DNA of 64,000 nucleotides from Chryseobacterium sp. ERMR1:04 (lineage in GTDB: Bacteria; Bacteroidota; Bacteroidia; Flavobacteriales; Weeksellaceae). Shown here one piece after another: positions 8,391 through 16,634 of the stretch (positions within the stretch are counted from its first letter, which is position 1; each line of letters opens with the position of its first letter). Under the pieces are notes generated by a model. It made no database searches. It was given only the letters and a program-made list of their open reading frames with translations, and had not been told where the DNA came from. The stretch is taken from assembly GCF_001297705.1 (NCBI RefSeq), contig NZ_LIRF01000003.1, positions 558,001 through 622,000 on the forward strand, read 5' to 3'. The position numbers and the translations under genes were made by a program.

Positions 8391-9866
8391 CTACATCAAA
8401 TCTTTTAGAATACCAATTCCCTCTTTTATATCTTCAATTGAACAAGATGCGAATCCTAATCTTATCGTGTTTTCATTAAATTTGGGATATTTATGAGCGT
8501 TACCATTGGAAATATACAACCCTTTTTTGAGTGCCCGCTTTGCTAATTTTTCAAGATCTATGTAAGAGTTAAACTTTACCCAGACAGACATTCCTCCTGC
8601 CGGAATAGTAAATTCGACATTATTTCCTAATTGATTTTTTAGTGCTCTACAAAATATGTTTCTTCTTTCTTCATATACGCCTACTGTTTTTCTGAGATAA
8701 CGCTGGACGGTACCATCATTCAAAATTTCAGCCATGGCATTATCAAGAATATGATCTCCCTGCCGATCAAGCAATAACCGAACTTTAGAAAGATATTCAA
8801 TAATATTTTCAGAAGCAACGAGATAACCAATTCTAAAAGCAGGAGAAAAGCTTTTGCTAAAAGAGCCACAATATATTACCATCCCGTTTTCGTCTGCACT
8901 TGCTAAAGGTAATAAAGGGCGATGAGCATAGTGAAAATCGAAATCATAATCATCTTCCAATATTATAAATCCATACTCTTTTGATAGTTGTAAAAGTTCT
9001 AGCCTTCTGTCAATTCTCATCGATACGGTTGTTGGATAATGATGATGCGGAGTTACATACACCATTCTTACCGGATGTTTTTCGCATATCTTTTTCAGAT
9101 CATTCATTACAAGTCCATGCTCATCCACAGGAATCATCATGTGATTTGCTCCTGCATGTTCAAAATTAGCCTCTGCTCTTCCCCATCCGGGAAAGCCTGA
9201 TACAATTACATCCCCTTTTTTTATAAGACCATTACAAACCAAATTGATTCCCATTAAAGTTCCTCTCACAGAAAGTATATTCTTAAAAGTCGTTTTTAAT
9301 CCTCTGGTTTCATTTACATAGTTAGAAACAGCCTCTCTGTAATATTCGGACCCCTCAGGATAGCTGTAGCTGCCAAATTTATCATACAATCCATGCCTTG
9401 TTAGCTGTCTTCTATAAGAACGATAGAGCTCATGAAGCGGTGCCAGTTTAGGATCAGGAAAACCATCATCAAAATGAATTTTTGAGGTAACTGATGTATA
9501 GGTAGTTAAATATTTTTTTTCATCTATAGAAAATCCAGCTTGTTTCTGAGGAGATAATAAAGATGGCTTCTTAAGTATATCAGGATTATTTTCCGGAATA
9601 TGAGAAGATATAAAAGTCCCCTTTCCTATAAAGCTTTCAATCCATCCCTGGGTTTCTAATTCTTCATACGCCCTACAGACCGTAATTCTGTTTATATCTA
9701 AAATATCCCCTAATATTCTGGAACTTGGTAACTTCTGATGGGGTAATAATAGACCATTTCTAATTAAGAGAAGAATATAATCAGACAACTGTAAATAAAT
9801 AGCCTTATCTGATGAGCGGTTGAGTTTCAATTCATTGATGAGTTGTGTAAATATCGGACTATCCAT
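8391..9866 (-). CDS. MocR/PdxR-type GntR regulator with aminotransferase domain
   Basis: 491 residues. Residues about 10-80 form a GntR winged helix (YLQLSDYILLLIRNGLLLPH, LPSSRILGDILDINRITVCR). From about residue 110 follows a class I aminotransferase fold with YVTPHHHYPT, LEDDYDFDF and the PLP lysine in GSFSKSFSPAFRIGY. MocR proteins use PLP or an amino-acid ligand to switch transcription, often of a divergent gene. Here the divergent neighbours are GNAT acetyltransferases and a flavin monooxygenase. A palindrome and a repeated GGACTAT overlap its start region, suggesting autoregulation. The lysine is intact, so PLP binding is expected; the target genes are inferred. Confidence 0.9.
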   Translation of the reverse strand: MDSPIFTQLINELKLNRSSDKAIYLQLSDYILLLIRNGLLLPHQKLPSSRILGDILDINRITVCRAYEELETQGWIESFIGKGTFISSHIPENNPDILKKPSLLSPQKQAGFSIDEKKYLTTYTSVTSKIHFDDGFPDPKLAPLHELYRSYRRQLTRHGLYDKFGSYSYPEGSEYYREAVSNYVNETRGLKTTFKNILSVRGTLMGINLVCNGLIKKGDVIVSGFPGWGRAEANFEHAGANHMMIPVDEHGLVMNDLKKICEKHPVRMVYVTPHHHYPTTVSMRIDRRLELLQLSKEYGFIILEDDYDFDFHYAHRPLLPLASADENGMVIYCGSFSKSFSPAFRIGYLVASENIIEYLSKVRLLLDRQGDHILDNAMAEILNDGTVQRYLRKTVGVYEERRNIFCRALKNQLGNNVEFTIPAGGMSVWVKFNSYIDLEKLAKRALKKGLYISNGNAHKYPKFNENTIRLGFASCSIEDIKEGIGILKDLM

Positions 9867-9899
9867 TTTCTTTGTATTGGACTATAAATATAATCCAAT
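9856..9899. promoter_or_regulatory. Probable operator of the MocR-type regulator
   Basis: ATTGGA (9876-9881) and TCCAAT (9894-9899) form an inverted repeat whose 12-base half-sites match at 10 of 12 positions. GGACTAT also occurs twice as a direct repeat (9856-9862 and 9879-9885), 23 bases apart, about two helical turns, a spacing seen for MocR sites. The minus-strand reading includes TATATTTA, close to a -7 box. The site lies in the 66-base gap between divergent genes and could control both. Confidence 0.5.
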
Positions 9900-9932
9900 G
9901 TCATCATAATTTTACATCAAAATAGAAAGAAA

Positions 9933-10385
9933 ATGAATTATTTAATCAGAACCTCTATAGAAAGTGATTTGGATAAACTTATTGATTTATGCCAGAAACA
10001 TGCAGCCTATGAAAGAGCATCCTATCATCTACAGGGGAAAAAAGAGAATCTAAAAAAAGCATTATTCTCAGAAGAAAAGGTGTTAAATTGTCTTATTGTT
10101 GAAGTATCCGGAGAAATTATTGGCTATGCCACCTATACTTTTGATTTCTCAACCTGGGATGCAGAGAAATTTATATATCTCGACTGTCTTTATTTAGAAG
10201 ATGATTTTCGCAGCTATGGTATTGGTCAAGCTCTTATTGAGAAAATAGAAGAAATTGGAAAATCACAAAATTGTATAAATATGCAATGGCAAACACCGGA
10301 CTTTAATGTCCGAGCAATTAAATTCTATAATAGAATTGGGGCTTCAGGAAAAGAAAAAATTAGATTTACATTACCTCTTAAATAG
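9933..10385 (+). CDS. GNAT-family N-acetyltransferase
   Basis: 150 residues, a single GNAT domain transferring acetyl from acetyl-CoA to an amine. The acetyl-CoA loop is RSYGIGQALIEKIEE (R-x-x-G-x-G/A), preceded by YLDCLYLEDDF as the core beta-strand and ending with a C-terminal NVRAIKFYNRIGA helix-turn. The N-terminal IRTSIESDLDKLIDLCQKHAAYE resembles diamine acetyltransferase-like members, but the substrate is not certain. It is the first gene divergent from the MocR-type regulator and so a likely regulatory target. Confidence 0.85.
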   Translation: MNYLIRTSIESDLDKLIDLCQKHAAYERASYHLQGKKENLKKALFSEEKVLNCLIVEVSGEIIGYATYTFDFSTWDAEKFIYLDCLYLEDDFRSYGIGQALIEKIEEIGKSQNCINMQWQTPDFNVRAIKFYNRIGASGKEKIRFTLPLK

Positions 10386-10470
10386 AATTATTGAAGATAC
10401 TAAAGGAAAAATTTGGCATCAATATTCAGATAGTCCTATCTTTCGATCATAAAGAAAAATACGTTCTACA

Positions 10471-10965
10471 ATGCAATACACCACTCAATGGCTCAACGAT
10501 AAAACCCGAATTAAAGAATTGGTTGACTTCTTTATCACCCACAAAACCGAATCTTATATTTCTCACAGCGAAATAATAACCGGGCGTGCAGCAAACCCAG
10601 CTGAATGGAGCGCAAATCTGGAATCAATATTAACTGCCCAATTTAGTGAAGAAGATACTTCTACATCAAATTTAAAAATCCTAATCGCAGAAAATAATGA
10701 CGGGAAAATCATAGGAATGCTTGTTTTCTATGTTATTAATAGTGGATTTAAAAGTTATGCCGTCCTTGAAGATATGCTTTTGGATCAATCGGTTCGCGGG
10801 CAATCTATTGGAAGTACATTATTGGAAAAGGCCATTCAGGAATCTAAAAACTGGTCAATCGATTTTATCTTGCTAGAAAGCGGAATTAATAATAAAGGAG
10901 CCCATCATTTTTTTGAAAAATATGGGTTTAAAAAAGTATCTGAAAATTATATGTTGACTTTATAA
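10471..10965 (+). CDS. GNAT-family N-acetyltransferase
   Basis: 164 residues. The GNAT core is AVLEDMLLDQSVRGQSIGST (acetyl-CoA loop RGQSIG) followed by LLEKAIQESKNW and the C-terminal GAHHFFEKYGFKKVSENYML. It follows the previous acetyltransferase after 85 bases and the two share only the fold. An overlapping reading frame at 10391-10576 lacks any domain pattern and is ignored. Substrate unknown. Confidence 0.85.
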   Translation: MQYTTQWLNDKTRIKELVDFFITHKTESYISHSEIITGRAANPAEWSANLESILTAQFSEEDTSTSNLKILIAENNDGKIIGMLVFYVINSGFKSYAVLEDMLLDQSVRGQSIGSTLLEKAIQESKNWSIDFILLESGINNKGAHHFFEKYGFKKVSENYMLTL

Positions 10966-10998
10966 AAGTCTATTTTCATACAATAAAACGGTATAGTA

Positions 10999-12117
10999 AT
11001 GAATTCAATCTCAATAATCGGAGCCGGAATTGGAGGGTTAACGCTTGGTAACATTTTAAAACAGCATCATTTAGATTTCACTATTTATGAATCTGCTCCA
11101 GCAATAAAACCTGTCGGAGCCGGAATCATGATGGCTGTCAATGCGATGCAGGTGTTTGATCAGTTAGGATTAAAAGAAAAAATTGAGACAGCAGGAAATA
11201 TAATTCACGGTATTTCTATCACCGATGAAAAACTGAAACCCATAACAAAAACCAATATTTCTGAATTAGAAAAGAAATACAATTCATGCAATGTAGCCAT
11301 TCACAGGGCAGAATTACAAAAGATATTGGCTGAAAATATAGGTTCCGAACATATTAAGCTTGATCATTCTTTACAGCAAATAGAAAAGAAAGAACATTAT
11401 CTTTTACACTTTAAAAACGGACAAAAAATAGAAAGCAACATTGTTTTCGGAGCAGATGGAATACATTCCAACATAAGAAATCAAATCTTTGAAACAGGAA
11501 CGATTAGAAATGCAAAGCAAAAATGCTGGCGTGGGCTCACTGATTTTGAACTGCCTGAAAAATATCATCATGAAGCCTTTGAAATATGGGGAAATGGAAA
11601 ACGCTTTGGTTTTGTGAAACTATCAGAGAAGAAAGTATATTGGTATGCATTGATCAACGAAAAAAAATTTAATGATAATTTAAATTTGCATGATTATTTC
11701 TCTGATTTTAATCCGTTAGTTTTACATATTCTTGAATCAACCCTACAAGAAAATATTATTTTGAATGATATTATAGACCTCTCTCCCATTCCGAAATGGT
11801 ATTCTGAAAACCTTTGCCTGATTGGTGATGCAGCTCATGCAACCACTCCAAATATGGGGCAAGGCGCTTGCCAGGCTATTGAAGATTCTTATATTCTTGG
11901 GAAGTTACTCGGGAAGCATAAAGACTTTAATTTCATTTTCGAGCAATTTCAAAAAATCAGAAGAAAAAAGGTCGATCATATTGTGAACACCAGTTGGAGA
12001 ATCGGACAAATCTCACAATGGGAACAAGGAAATTCTCTACGTAATTTCTTTATGAGGCTTATTCCGGAAACGACCAATCAAAAATTAGTTGAAAAAATTA
12101 TACATTTGGAATTATAA
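10999..12117 (+). CDS. FAD-dependent aromatic-type monooxygenase
   Basis: 372 residues, a flavoprotein of the group A hydroxylase fold (UbiH / p-hydroxybenzoate hydroxylase / TetX-like). N-terminal dinucleotide motif GAGIGGLTLG, central NAD(P)H/FAD DG motif VFGADGIHSNIR, and C-terminal FAD motif CLIGDAAHATTPNMGQGACQ. Such enzymes use NAD(P)H and oxygen to hydroxylate small aromatic or polyketide-like compounds. It lies 33 bases after the second acetyltransferase and its stop overlaps the next start, so the genes look like one operon. Substrate unknown; xenobiotic modification is possible but not shown. Confidence 0.88.
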   Translation: MNSISIIGAGIGGLTLGNILKQHHLDFTIYESAPAIKPVGAGIMMAVNAMQVFDQLGLKEKIETAGNIIHGISITDEKLKPITKTNISELEKKYNSCNVAIHRAELQKILAENIGSEHIKLDHSLQQIEKKEHYLLHFKNGQKIESNIVFGADGIHSNIRNQIFETGTIRNAKQKCWRGLTDFELPEKYHHEAFEIWGNGKRFGFVKLSEKKVYWYALINEKKFNDNLNLHDYFSDFNPLVLHILESTLQENIILNDIIDLSPIPKWYSENLCLIGDAAHATTPNMGQGACQAIEDSYILGKLLGKHKDFNFIFEQFQKIRRKKVDHIVNTSWRIGQISQWEQGNSLRNFFMRLIPETTNQKLVEKIIHLEL

Positions 12118-12581
12118 TGATCACGGTAAAAACCTTCAAATTCGAATCTAATCTTGCCTTTACCAGTTCTTATTTAAAAGAGCAACATATTCCTCATTTT
12201 GCAGATTTAAAAACGAAATCTCTTCTTTCGGATGAAAGAACAAAAGATGAAATTTTAAAAATCATAGAAGATTTAAAAATAGATGAAACCGATGTAGAAC
12301 CTGATGAAGAAATGCTTGAAGGCTATAAGGAATGGAACAAAAATAGGTATAATCCGGGACATTATACCGGAGGGAAGTCTCCTTCTTTCAATTATGACAA
12401 AAGCAATTATTTATCTTTAGGGTTTGTAACTCTTTTATCTGGATTGGCTTGTTGTATTAAATTAATTAATGAAGATCATTTTAGCAAGGCTGCTTTTTGG
12501 ATATTTATTTCAATAATTTCACTCATTAGCTTTTCGTTGTTCTATCAGTATTTTAAATATAAAAAAAGGAACTCAAATTGA
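12117..12581 (+). CDS. Small membrane protein, unknown
   Basis: 154 residues; its ATG shares one base with the monooxygenase stop (ATAATG), indicating translational coupling. Residues about 1-95 are soluble and acidic; two hydrophobic helices follow (about 100-118 and 124-145) before a basic tail KYKKRNSN that suggests a cytoplasmic C-terminus. No family recognised. The stop codon lies inside the hairpin of the bidirectional terminator. Confidence 0.7.
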   Translation: MITVKTFKFESNLAFTSSYLKEQHIPHFADLKTKSLLSDERTKDEILKIIEDLKIDETDVEPDEEMLEGYKEWNKNRYNPGHYTGGKSPSFNYDKSNYLSLGFVTLLSGLACCIKLINEDHFSKAAFWIFISIISLISFSLFYQYFKYKKRNSN

Positions 12582-12596
12582 GTTCCTTCTGTTTTT
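12566..12596. terminator. Bidirectional terminator between convergent genes
   Basis: AAGGAACTC (12566-12574) pairs perfectly with GAGTTCCTT (12580-12588). The hairpin is preceded by an A run and followed by a T-rich run, so it can serve both the plus-strand monooxygenase operon and the minus-strand copper operon. It contains the TGA stop of the small membrane protein. Confidence 0.8.
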
Positions 12597-15381
12597 AGTA
12601 GGTTAAGGTAAGTCCGGCTCCCCAGCCCATTTCGTTATCATAATTTCCGGAGATTGAGAACCATTTTTGTACAATATATCTCAAACCGGTTGTAAATTCG
12701 CCATCAGAATTAAGACTGAAATTCCCTCTTATCCTTCTGGAAATTGGGATATCTTCTCTGCTCAGTTCCAATAAAACCTTTCCATTTTGATCTACACTGG
12801 CATCAGCGGTCACCAACATTGGCAAAACATATTGAGCTCCCATAATAAAGGTAGCTTTGTTTTTTGACGCTTTTTGCTGCCCAAACCAGGTTTTCTTCCC
12901 ATGGAAATCCATTCCCATTTCTTCTGCCATTTTTCTTTCCATGATCTCATGATTTTTCTGGATCCTGAAACCTGCATAAGGCAATGCCCACTGGAACTTT
13001 CCTAGAAATCTTCCCACTTTAAAGTTTCCATCAAAATGATCCATATTCCAATTGGTGTGAAATTCATTTAAATTAGCCCATCTTGGTCCGAACATCGTCA
13101 TTGTTTCTGCATGAATTTTATTGCTTGCAACATCCAGCATTGCCATAGAACTTACCATTCTGTTGTCTTTCATAAAATCTTTCCAAGCCAGTTTTCTATT
13201 CGGAAGCTGAGGATTAGGTTTTGAATCTTCGTAGCTGAAAATCCTTCCCATTCCTGCCATCATGTGGTATAAAATATGACAGTGGAAAAACCAGTCACCA
13301 TCCTGATTCGCTGCAAATTCAATGACATCTGTTTCCATCGGCATGATATCAACCACATTTTTCAATGGCGAATATTCTCCTTTTGAATTGATCAATCTAA
13401 AATCATGACCATGCAAGTGCATCGGGTGACGCATCATTGAGTTATTATAGAGCGTAATTCTTAAAATCTCCCCTTTCTTCACCAAAATTTTATCTGTCTC
13501 TGTAACGGTTTTATTGTCTAATGTCCAGAGATAATGGTTCATATTTCCTTCCAGCGTAAACTTCATTTCTCTTACATTTTCTGTAGGAAGAATGGTCTTT
13601 TCAGGAGATTTTAAAATATTATAAGATAATCTTTTAATCGGTTTTTCTTCCTTCATATTCATTTCTGAATGATTCGAATGATCTTCTTCTTTCTTGGATT
13701 CCTTTTCTTTTACCCCCATCATTTCATTCATATGTTTAGCCGTCATTTTTCGCTGACTTTCAGGAAGTTCAGGATACATTACTTCATTCATATCCATCAT
13801 TTGATTTCCCATCGTCATGTTCATAGGCTTCATATTCCCGCTCATTTCCATCATTCCGTTCATCATTTTCATGCCTTCAAAAAGCATTAATCTTGGTAAA
13901 TTCGGAGCTTCAATTTTTTCTCCAGAGCCTAGCCAAAGCGAAGCATGACCAATTCTATCTTCTGAAGTAGCCCGAAATTCAAAACTTTTATTTTCAGGAA
14001 TGGTAACTTCAATATCATAGGTTTCAGAAACACCGACAATCAAACGGTCGACTTCAACAGGAACAACATCATTTCCGTCATTACCAACCACTCTAAATTT
14101 TCCGCCACCAAAATTCAACCAAAAATAAGTGGAAGAACCTCCATTAGCTACTCTCAGCCTTACTTTATCGCCAGCTTTTAAATTTGAATAATCAGAACTC
14201 GGCTGCCCGTTGATGAGAAATTTATCATAATACACATCACTCACATCCATTGCCTCCATTCTCTTCCATTCATTCAATGCTTTTGTTCCGAAATTTCCAG
14301 ATTTTATGGCTTCCCAATAACTCTGAACAGCATTTTTCTTAATGGCATACCAATCTGTATTGGCCATGTGAAGTCTTCTTGCGATTTGCATGGGATCATC
14401 ATCGCTCCAATCTCCTAATAACACTGGAATTTCTTTAGTATACTGAACTTTTGGTTCACCTTCTCTTTTATTGAAAACTAAGATTCCATTCATCCCAATC
14501 TGCTCCTGCAACCCTTGGTGGGAATGATACCAATAGGTTCCATTCTGTGAAACTTTAAATTTATATAAATGCGTTTCACCAGGTTCTACAGGTTTTGTGG
14601 TAAGATAAGGAACGCCGTCATGTTCATTGGGTAAAATCACGCCATGCCAGTGAAAACCGGTGTTCTCTTTCAGCATATTGTGAAGATAAATTTCTGCTGT
14701 GTCTCCTTCTGTAAAATATAAAGTTGGAGCCTGTAATTTACCGTTTACCGCAATTGCTCTTCGGTTTTTACCTGTAAAATTGACAATCGTATCTTTTACA
14801 TACAAATCATAGCGAACTGTCTTTCCTCCAAAACTTACTTTCCCGTTTTCGGAATTTCTTTTAAAGATTGAATTTTCATTCTGATGATTTTCAGTGACTT
14901 TCTCCTCTTTGCTTTCTTTTTCAACCAGATCCATTCCGCATTTCGGGCATCTTCCGGGTTTATTGGAAATGACTTCCGCATGCATCGGACAGGTGTAAGT
15001 GCTTTGAGACTGAGATTGAGGTAAAGATTTAGATACCGTTTTAACTTCTTTGATTTTATCTGATTTTTGAACCTCCTTTGTTTTGGGTTTTGTATTTATT
15101 TTAGACTCAACCTTTGCTTTAACCTTAGTTAGAGGTGTATTTTTCTTTTTTTCTACAACTTTTGTTTCTTGTTTTAGAATAGGCTTCGCTACCGGTTTTG
15201 GAGTAACCGCAGGTTTTATAACAACTGTTTTTTTTACCAATGTCATTTTACATTTGGGACAGTCTCCAGGTTTTGAGGAAACGACTTCCGGATGCATTGG
15301 GCATGTATAAAACGTTTTTGTTGTTTGCGCGAAATTGAAAACAGAGAACAAAAATATCAGAAATAGGATTAGCTTTTTCAT
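12595..15381 (-). CDS. Multicopper oxidase (CopA-type) with two heavy-metal-binding N-terminal motifs and a barrel-like C-terminus
   Basis: 928 residues, much longer than usual CopA (about 600). After a signal peptide (1-18) come two heavy-metal-binding units, TCPMHPEV...CPKCKM near 26-46 and TCPMHAEV...CPKCGM near 130-152, joined by a Lys/Pro-rich linker. The cupredoxin domains follow with copper ligands HWHG, WYHSHQG, HPMHLHGHDF and HCHILYHMMAGM, plus a Met/His-rich insert (MKMMNGMMEMSGNMKPMN). The last 200 residues look like outer-membrane beta strands ending in LTLTY, resembling a CopB-type domain. Likely a periplasmic/outer-membrane Cu(I) oxidase for copper tolerance. It is last in an operon with DUF3347 and HYC_CC_PP genes. 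Confidence 0.9.
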   Translation of the reverse strand: MKKLILFLIFLFSVFNFAQTTKTFYTCPMHPEVVSSKPGDCPKCKMTLVKKTVVIKPAVTPKPVAKPILKQETKVVEKKKNTPLTKVKAKVESKINTKPKTKEVQKSDKIKEVKTVSKSLPQSQSQSTYTCPMHAEVISNKPGRCPKCGMDLVEKESKEEKVTENHQNENSIFKRNSENGKVSFGGKTVRYDLYVKDTIVNFTGKNRRAIAVNGKLQAPTLYFTEGDTAEIYLHNMLKENTGFHWHGVILPNEHDGVPYLTTKPVEPGETHLYKFKVSQNGTYWYHSHQGLQEQIGMNGILVFNKREGEPKVQYTKEIPVLLGDWSDDDPMQIARRLHMANTDWYAIKKNAVQSYWEAIKSGNFGTKALNEWKRMEAMDVSDVYYDKFLINGQPSSDYSNLKAGDKVRLRVANGGSSTYFWLNFGGGKFRVVGNDGNDVVPVEVDRLIVGVSETYDIEVTIPENKSFEFRATSEDRIGHASLWLGSGEKIEAPNLPRLMLFEGMKMMNGMMEMSGNMKPMNMTMGNQMMDMNEVMYPELPESQRKMTAKHMNEMMGVKEKESKKEEDHSNHSEMNMKEEKPIKRLSYNILKSPEKTILPTENVREMKFTLEGNMNHYLWTLDNKTVTETDKILVKKGEILRITLYNNSMMRHPMHLHGHDFRLINSKGEYSPLKNVVDIMPMETDVIEFAANQDGDWFFHCHILYHMMAGMGRIFSYEDSKPNPQLPNRKLAWKDFMKDNRMVSSMAMLDVASNKIHAETMTMFGPRWANLNEFHTNWNMDHFDGNFKVGRFLGKFQWALPYAGFRIQKNHEIMERKMAEEMGMDFHGKKTWFGQQKASKNKATFIMGAQYVLPMLVTADASVDQNGKVLLELSREDIPISRRIRGNFSLNSDGEFTTGLRYIVQKWFSISGNYDNEMGWGAGLTLTY

Positions 15382-15469
15382 AATATTTCGAATTATTTGA
15401 AAATGTATAGCTTAAAGTTAATTATAATTTAAGCTATACAACTTATTGTTTTAAAAATAAGTACATTAC

Positions 15470-15943
15470 TTATTTTATCTCTGACTTCACACTTCCACAA
15501 GTAAGCATAGAACTTCCGTAGTAAGGATTTGAGATTTGTTTTTCGTTACTCAACCAACTCGCGTCTGCCATTGGACAATATTGAACGAAGACCGGTTTAG
15601 CCGAAAGTTTGAATTCTTTCGTTAACGCAATCATATTATCTGAAAGATTAGAGAATGTTTCTCTTTGTGCTGCAATACTTCTGGCATCAGAAATTACCGT
15701 TGCATCTTTTCTAAGGACATTTAAGTTCCCTTCAGAAACTACTTTATAGTCAATCGCTGAAGCTGTTTTAATGAATTCTGCAGCTGCTTTTGAAGTTTTA
15801 TCGGCATCATCAGAAGCCAACGCCGTTTTTATGGTAATATAATTTTGATACAACTTAGAAACCTGAGCATCAGATTTTGATTGTGCCGAAATAGAAATAA
15901 TTGAAAATAAAGAGAATACTGCTGTAATGATATATTTTTTCAT
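15470..15943 (-). CDS. DUF3347 periplasmic protein
   Basis: 157 residues with a signal peptide (about 1-20, ending SISAQ). The C-terminal block FVQYCPMADASWLSNEKQ, then NPYYGSSMLTCG, is the DUF3347 signature, with Cys, Met and His-type residues suited to copper binding. This domain is commonly found in copper efflux and storage clusters of Bacteroidota. It lies between the HYC_CC_PP protein and the multicopper oxidase in the same direction, so a periplasmic copper-binding or delivery role is inferred. Confidence 0.85.
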   Translation of the reverse strand: MKKYIITAVFSLFSIISISAQSKSDAQVSKLYQNYITIKTALASDDADKTSKAAAEFIKTASAIDYKVVSEGNLNVLRKDATVISDARSIAAQRETFSNLSDNMIALTKEFKLSAKPVFVQYCPMADASWLSNEKQISNPYYGSSMLTCGSVKSEIK

Positions 15944-16048
15944 TGTTTTAAAATTTAGAATTATAATTAATAAAGAATAATTTAATATCGCCTATTGCGA
16001 CACGCCATGTCGTCCGTAATGGTAACAATACCAAACGACTGACAGATT

Positions 16049-16426
16049 CTAAATTCTAAAATTACAATGATTTATAAAGATGCGGACCGTCCTGCGTTCA
16101 GGCGGTGCATTGATCTGAATTTGCGTAAATTTTGTAGCTGAAAAAGACCTGTCTACAAAGAAAACCTGATGATTTGGAATCTCTGAAATCTGTTTTAAAA
16201 AATCAATTTTCAAAAGATCTGATTTCTGAGAATCGTCAACTTTTACAATTTTAACTTCTGTTTTGCAACAGTCTTTCTTCGTTTTGAGACCACATTTGCT
16301 GCATAGATCATCCGTTTTTTGACCTACAGAAATCATTTCCATCATGCAATAGTGTACGCTAACAACTGCCCCGGAAGAAAATCCGAAGTAGAAAATAGAA
16401 AACAATATGGCAAGAATCTTTTTCAT
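16049..16426 (-). CDS. HYC_CC_PP-family small secreted protein
   Basis: 125 residues from ATG 16426; a TTG four codons earlier is less likely because MKKILAILFSIFYFGFSSG is a normal signal peptide. It contains VSVHYCMMEM, then CSKCGLKTKKDCCKTE and INAPPERR, the HYC, CC and PP motifs that name this Bacteroidota family. Cys/His/Met clusters and the following DUF3347 and multicopper oxidase genes suggest copper or other metal binding at the envelope. It appears to be the first gene of the copper operon. Confidence 0.8.
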   Translation of the reverse strand: MKKILAILFSIFYFGFSSGAVVSVHYCMMEMISVGQKTDDLCSKCGLKTKKDCCKTEVKIVKVDDSQKSDLLKIDFLKQISEIPNHQVFFVDRSFSATKFTQIQINAPPERRTVRIFINHCNFRI

Positions 16427-16435
16427 ATGCTGTAG

Positions 16436-16443
16436 CAAAGGTA
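16436..16443 (-). promoter_or_regulatory. Candidate -7 box of the copper operon
   Basis: CAAAGGTA on the plus strand reads TACCTTTG on the minus strand, matching TAnnTTTG about 10 bases before the ATG at 16426. It would give a very short leader. No metal-sensor operator was recognised. Confidence 0.4.
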
Positions 16444-16507
16444 GAAATAAGTATTGAATGACTGTTATAAAATTCTGTGATGTTGTTACAAAATTCAGGA
16501 AACAAAA

Positions 16508-16535
16508 AAATCTCCTGAAATTACTCAGGAGATTT
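16508..16535 (-). terminator. Terminator after the TonB-dependent receptor gene
   Basis: TCTCCTGA (16511-16518) and TCAGGAGA (16525-16532) form an 8-bp stem, extended by A-T pairs, with a six-base loop and a T7 tract on the minus strand. It sits about 100 bases downstream of the receptor stop codon. Confidence 0.8.
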
Positions 16536-16634
16536 CTAATTTATTTTGTTGTTGATTTTTCTTTTTCCCACAGATCTCACTGATTTTCACAGATGATTGT
16601 GTTTTATTTTTTTAACCTAAACCCTATAACCTGA

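Noticed and set aside
10391..10576. Short open frame between the two acetyltransferases
   Set aside because: It overlaps the second acetyltransferase in another frame and shows no domain or start signal.
13669..13890. His-rich open frame opposite the multicopper oxidase
   Set aside because: It is the mirror image of the Met-rich loop of the oxidase (ATG/CAT repeats), not a gene.
15985..16025. Small palindrome CGACACGCCATGTCG downstream of the HYC_CC_PP gene
   Set aside because: Only a 5-bp stem, no T tract, and no known regulator site; considered and left unassigned.
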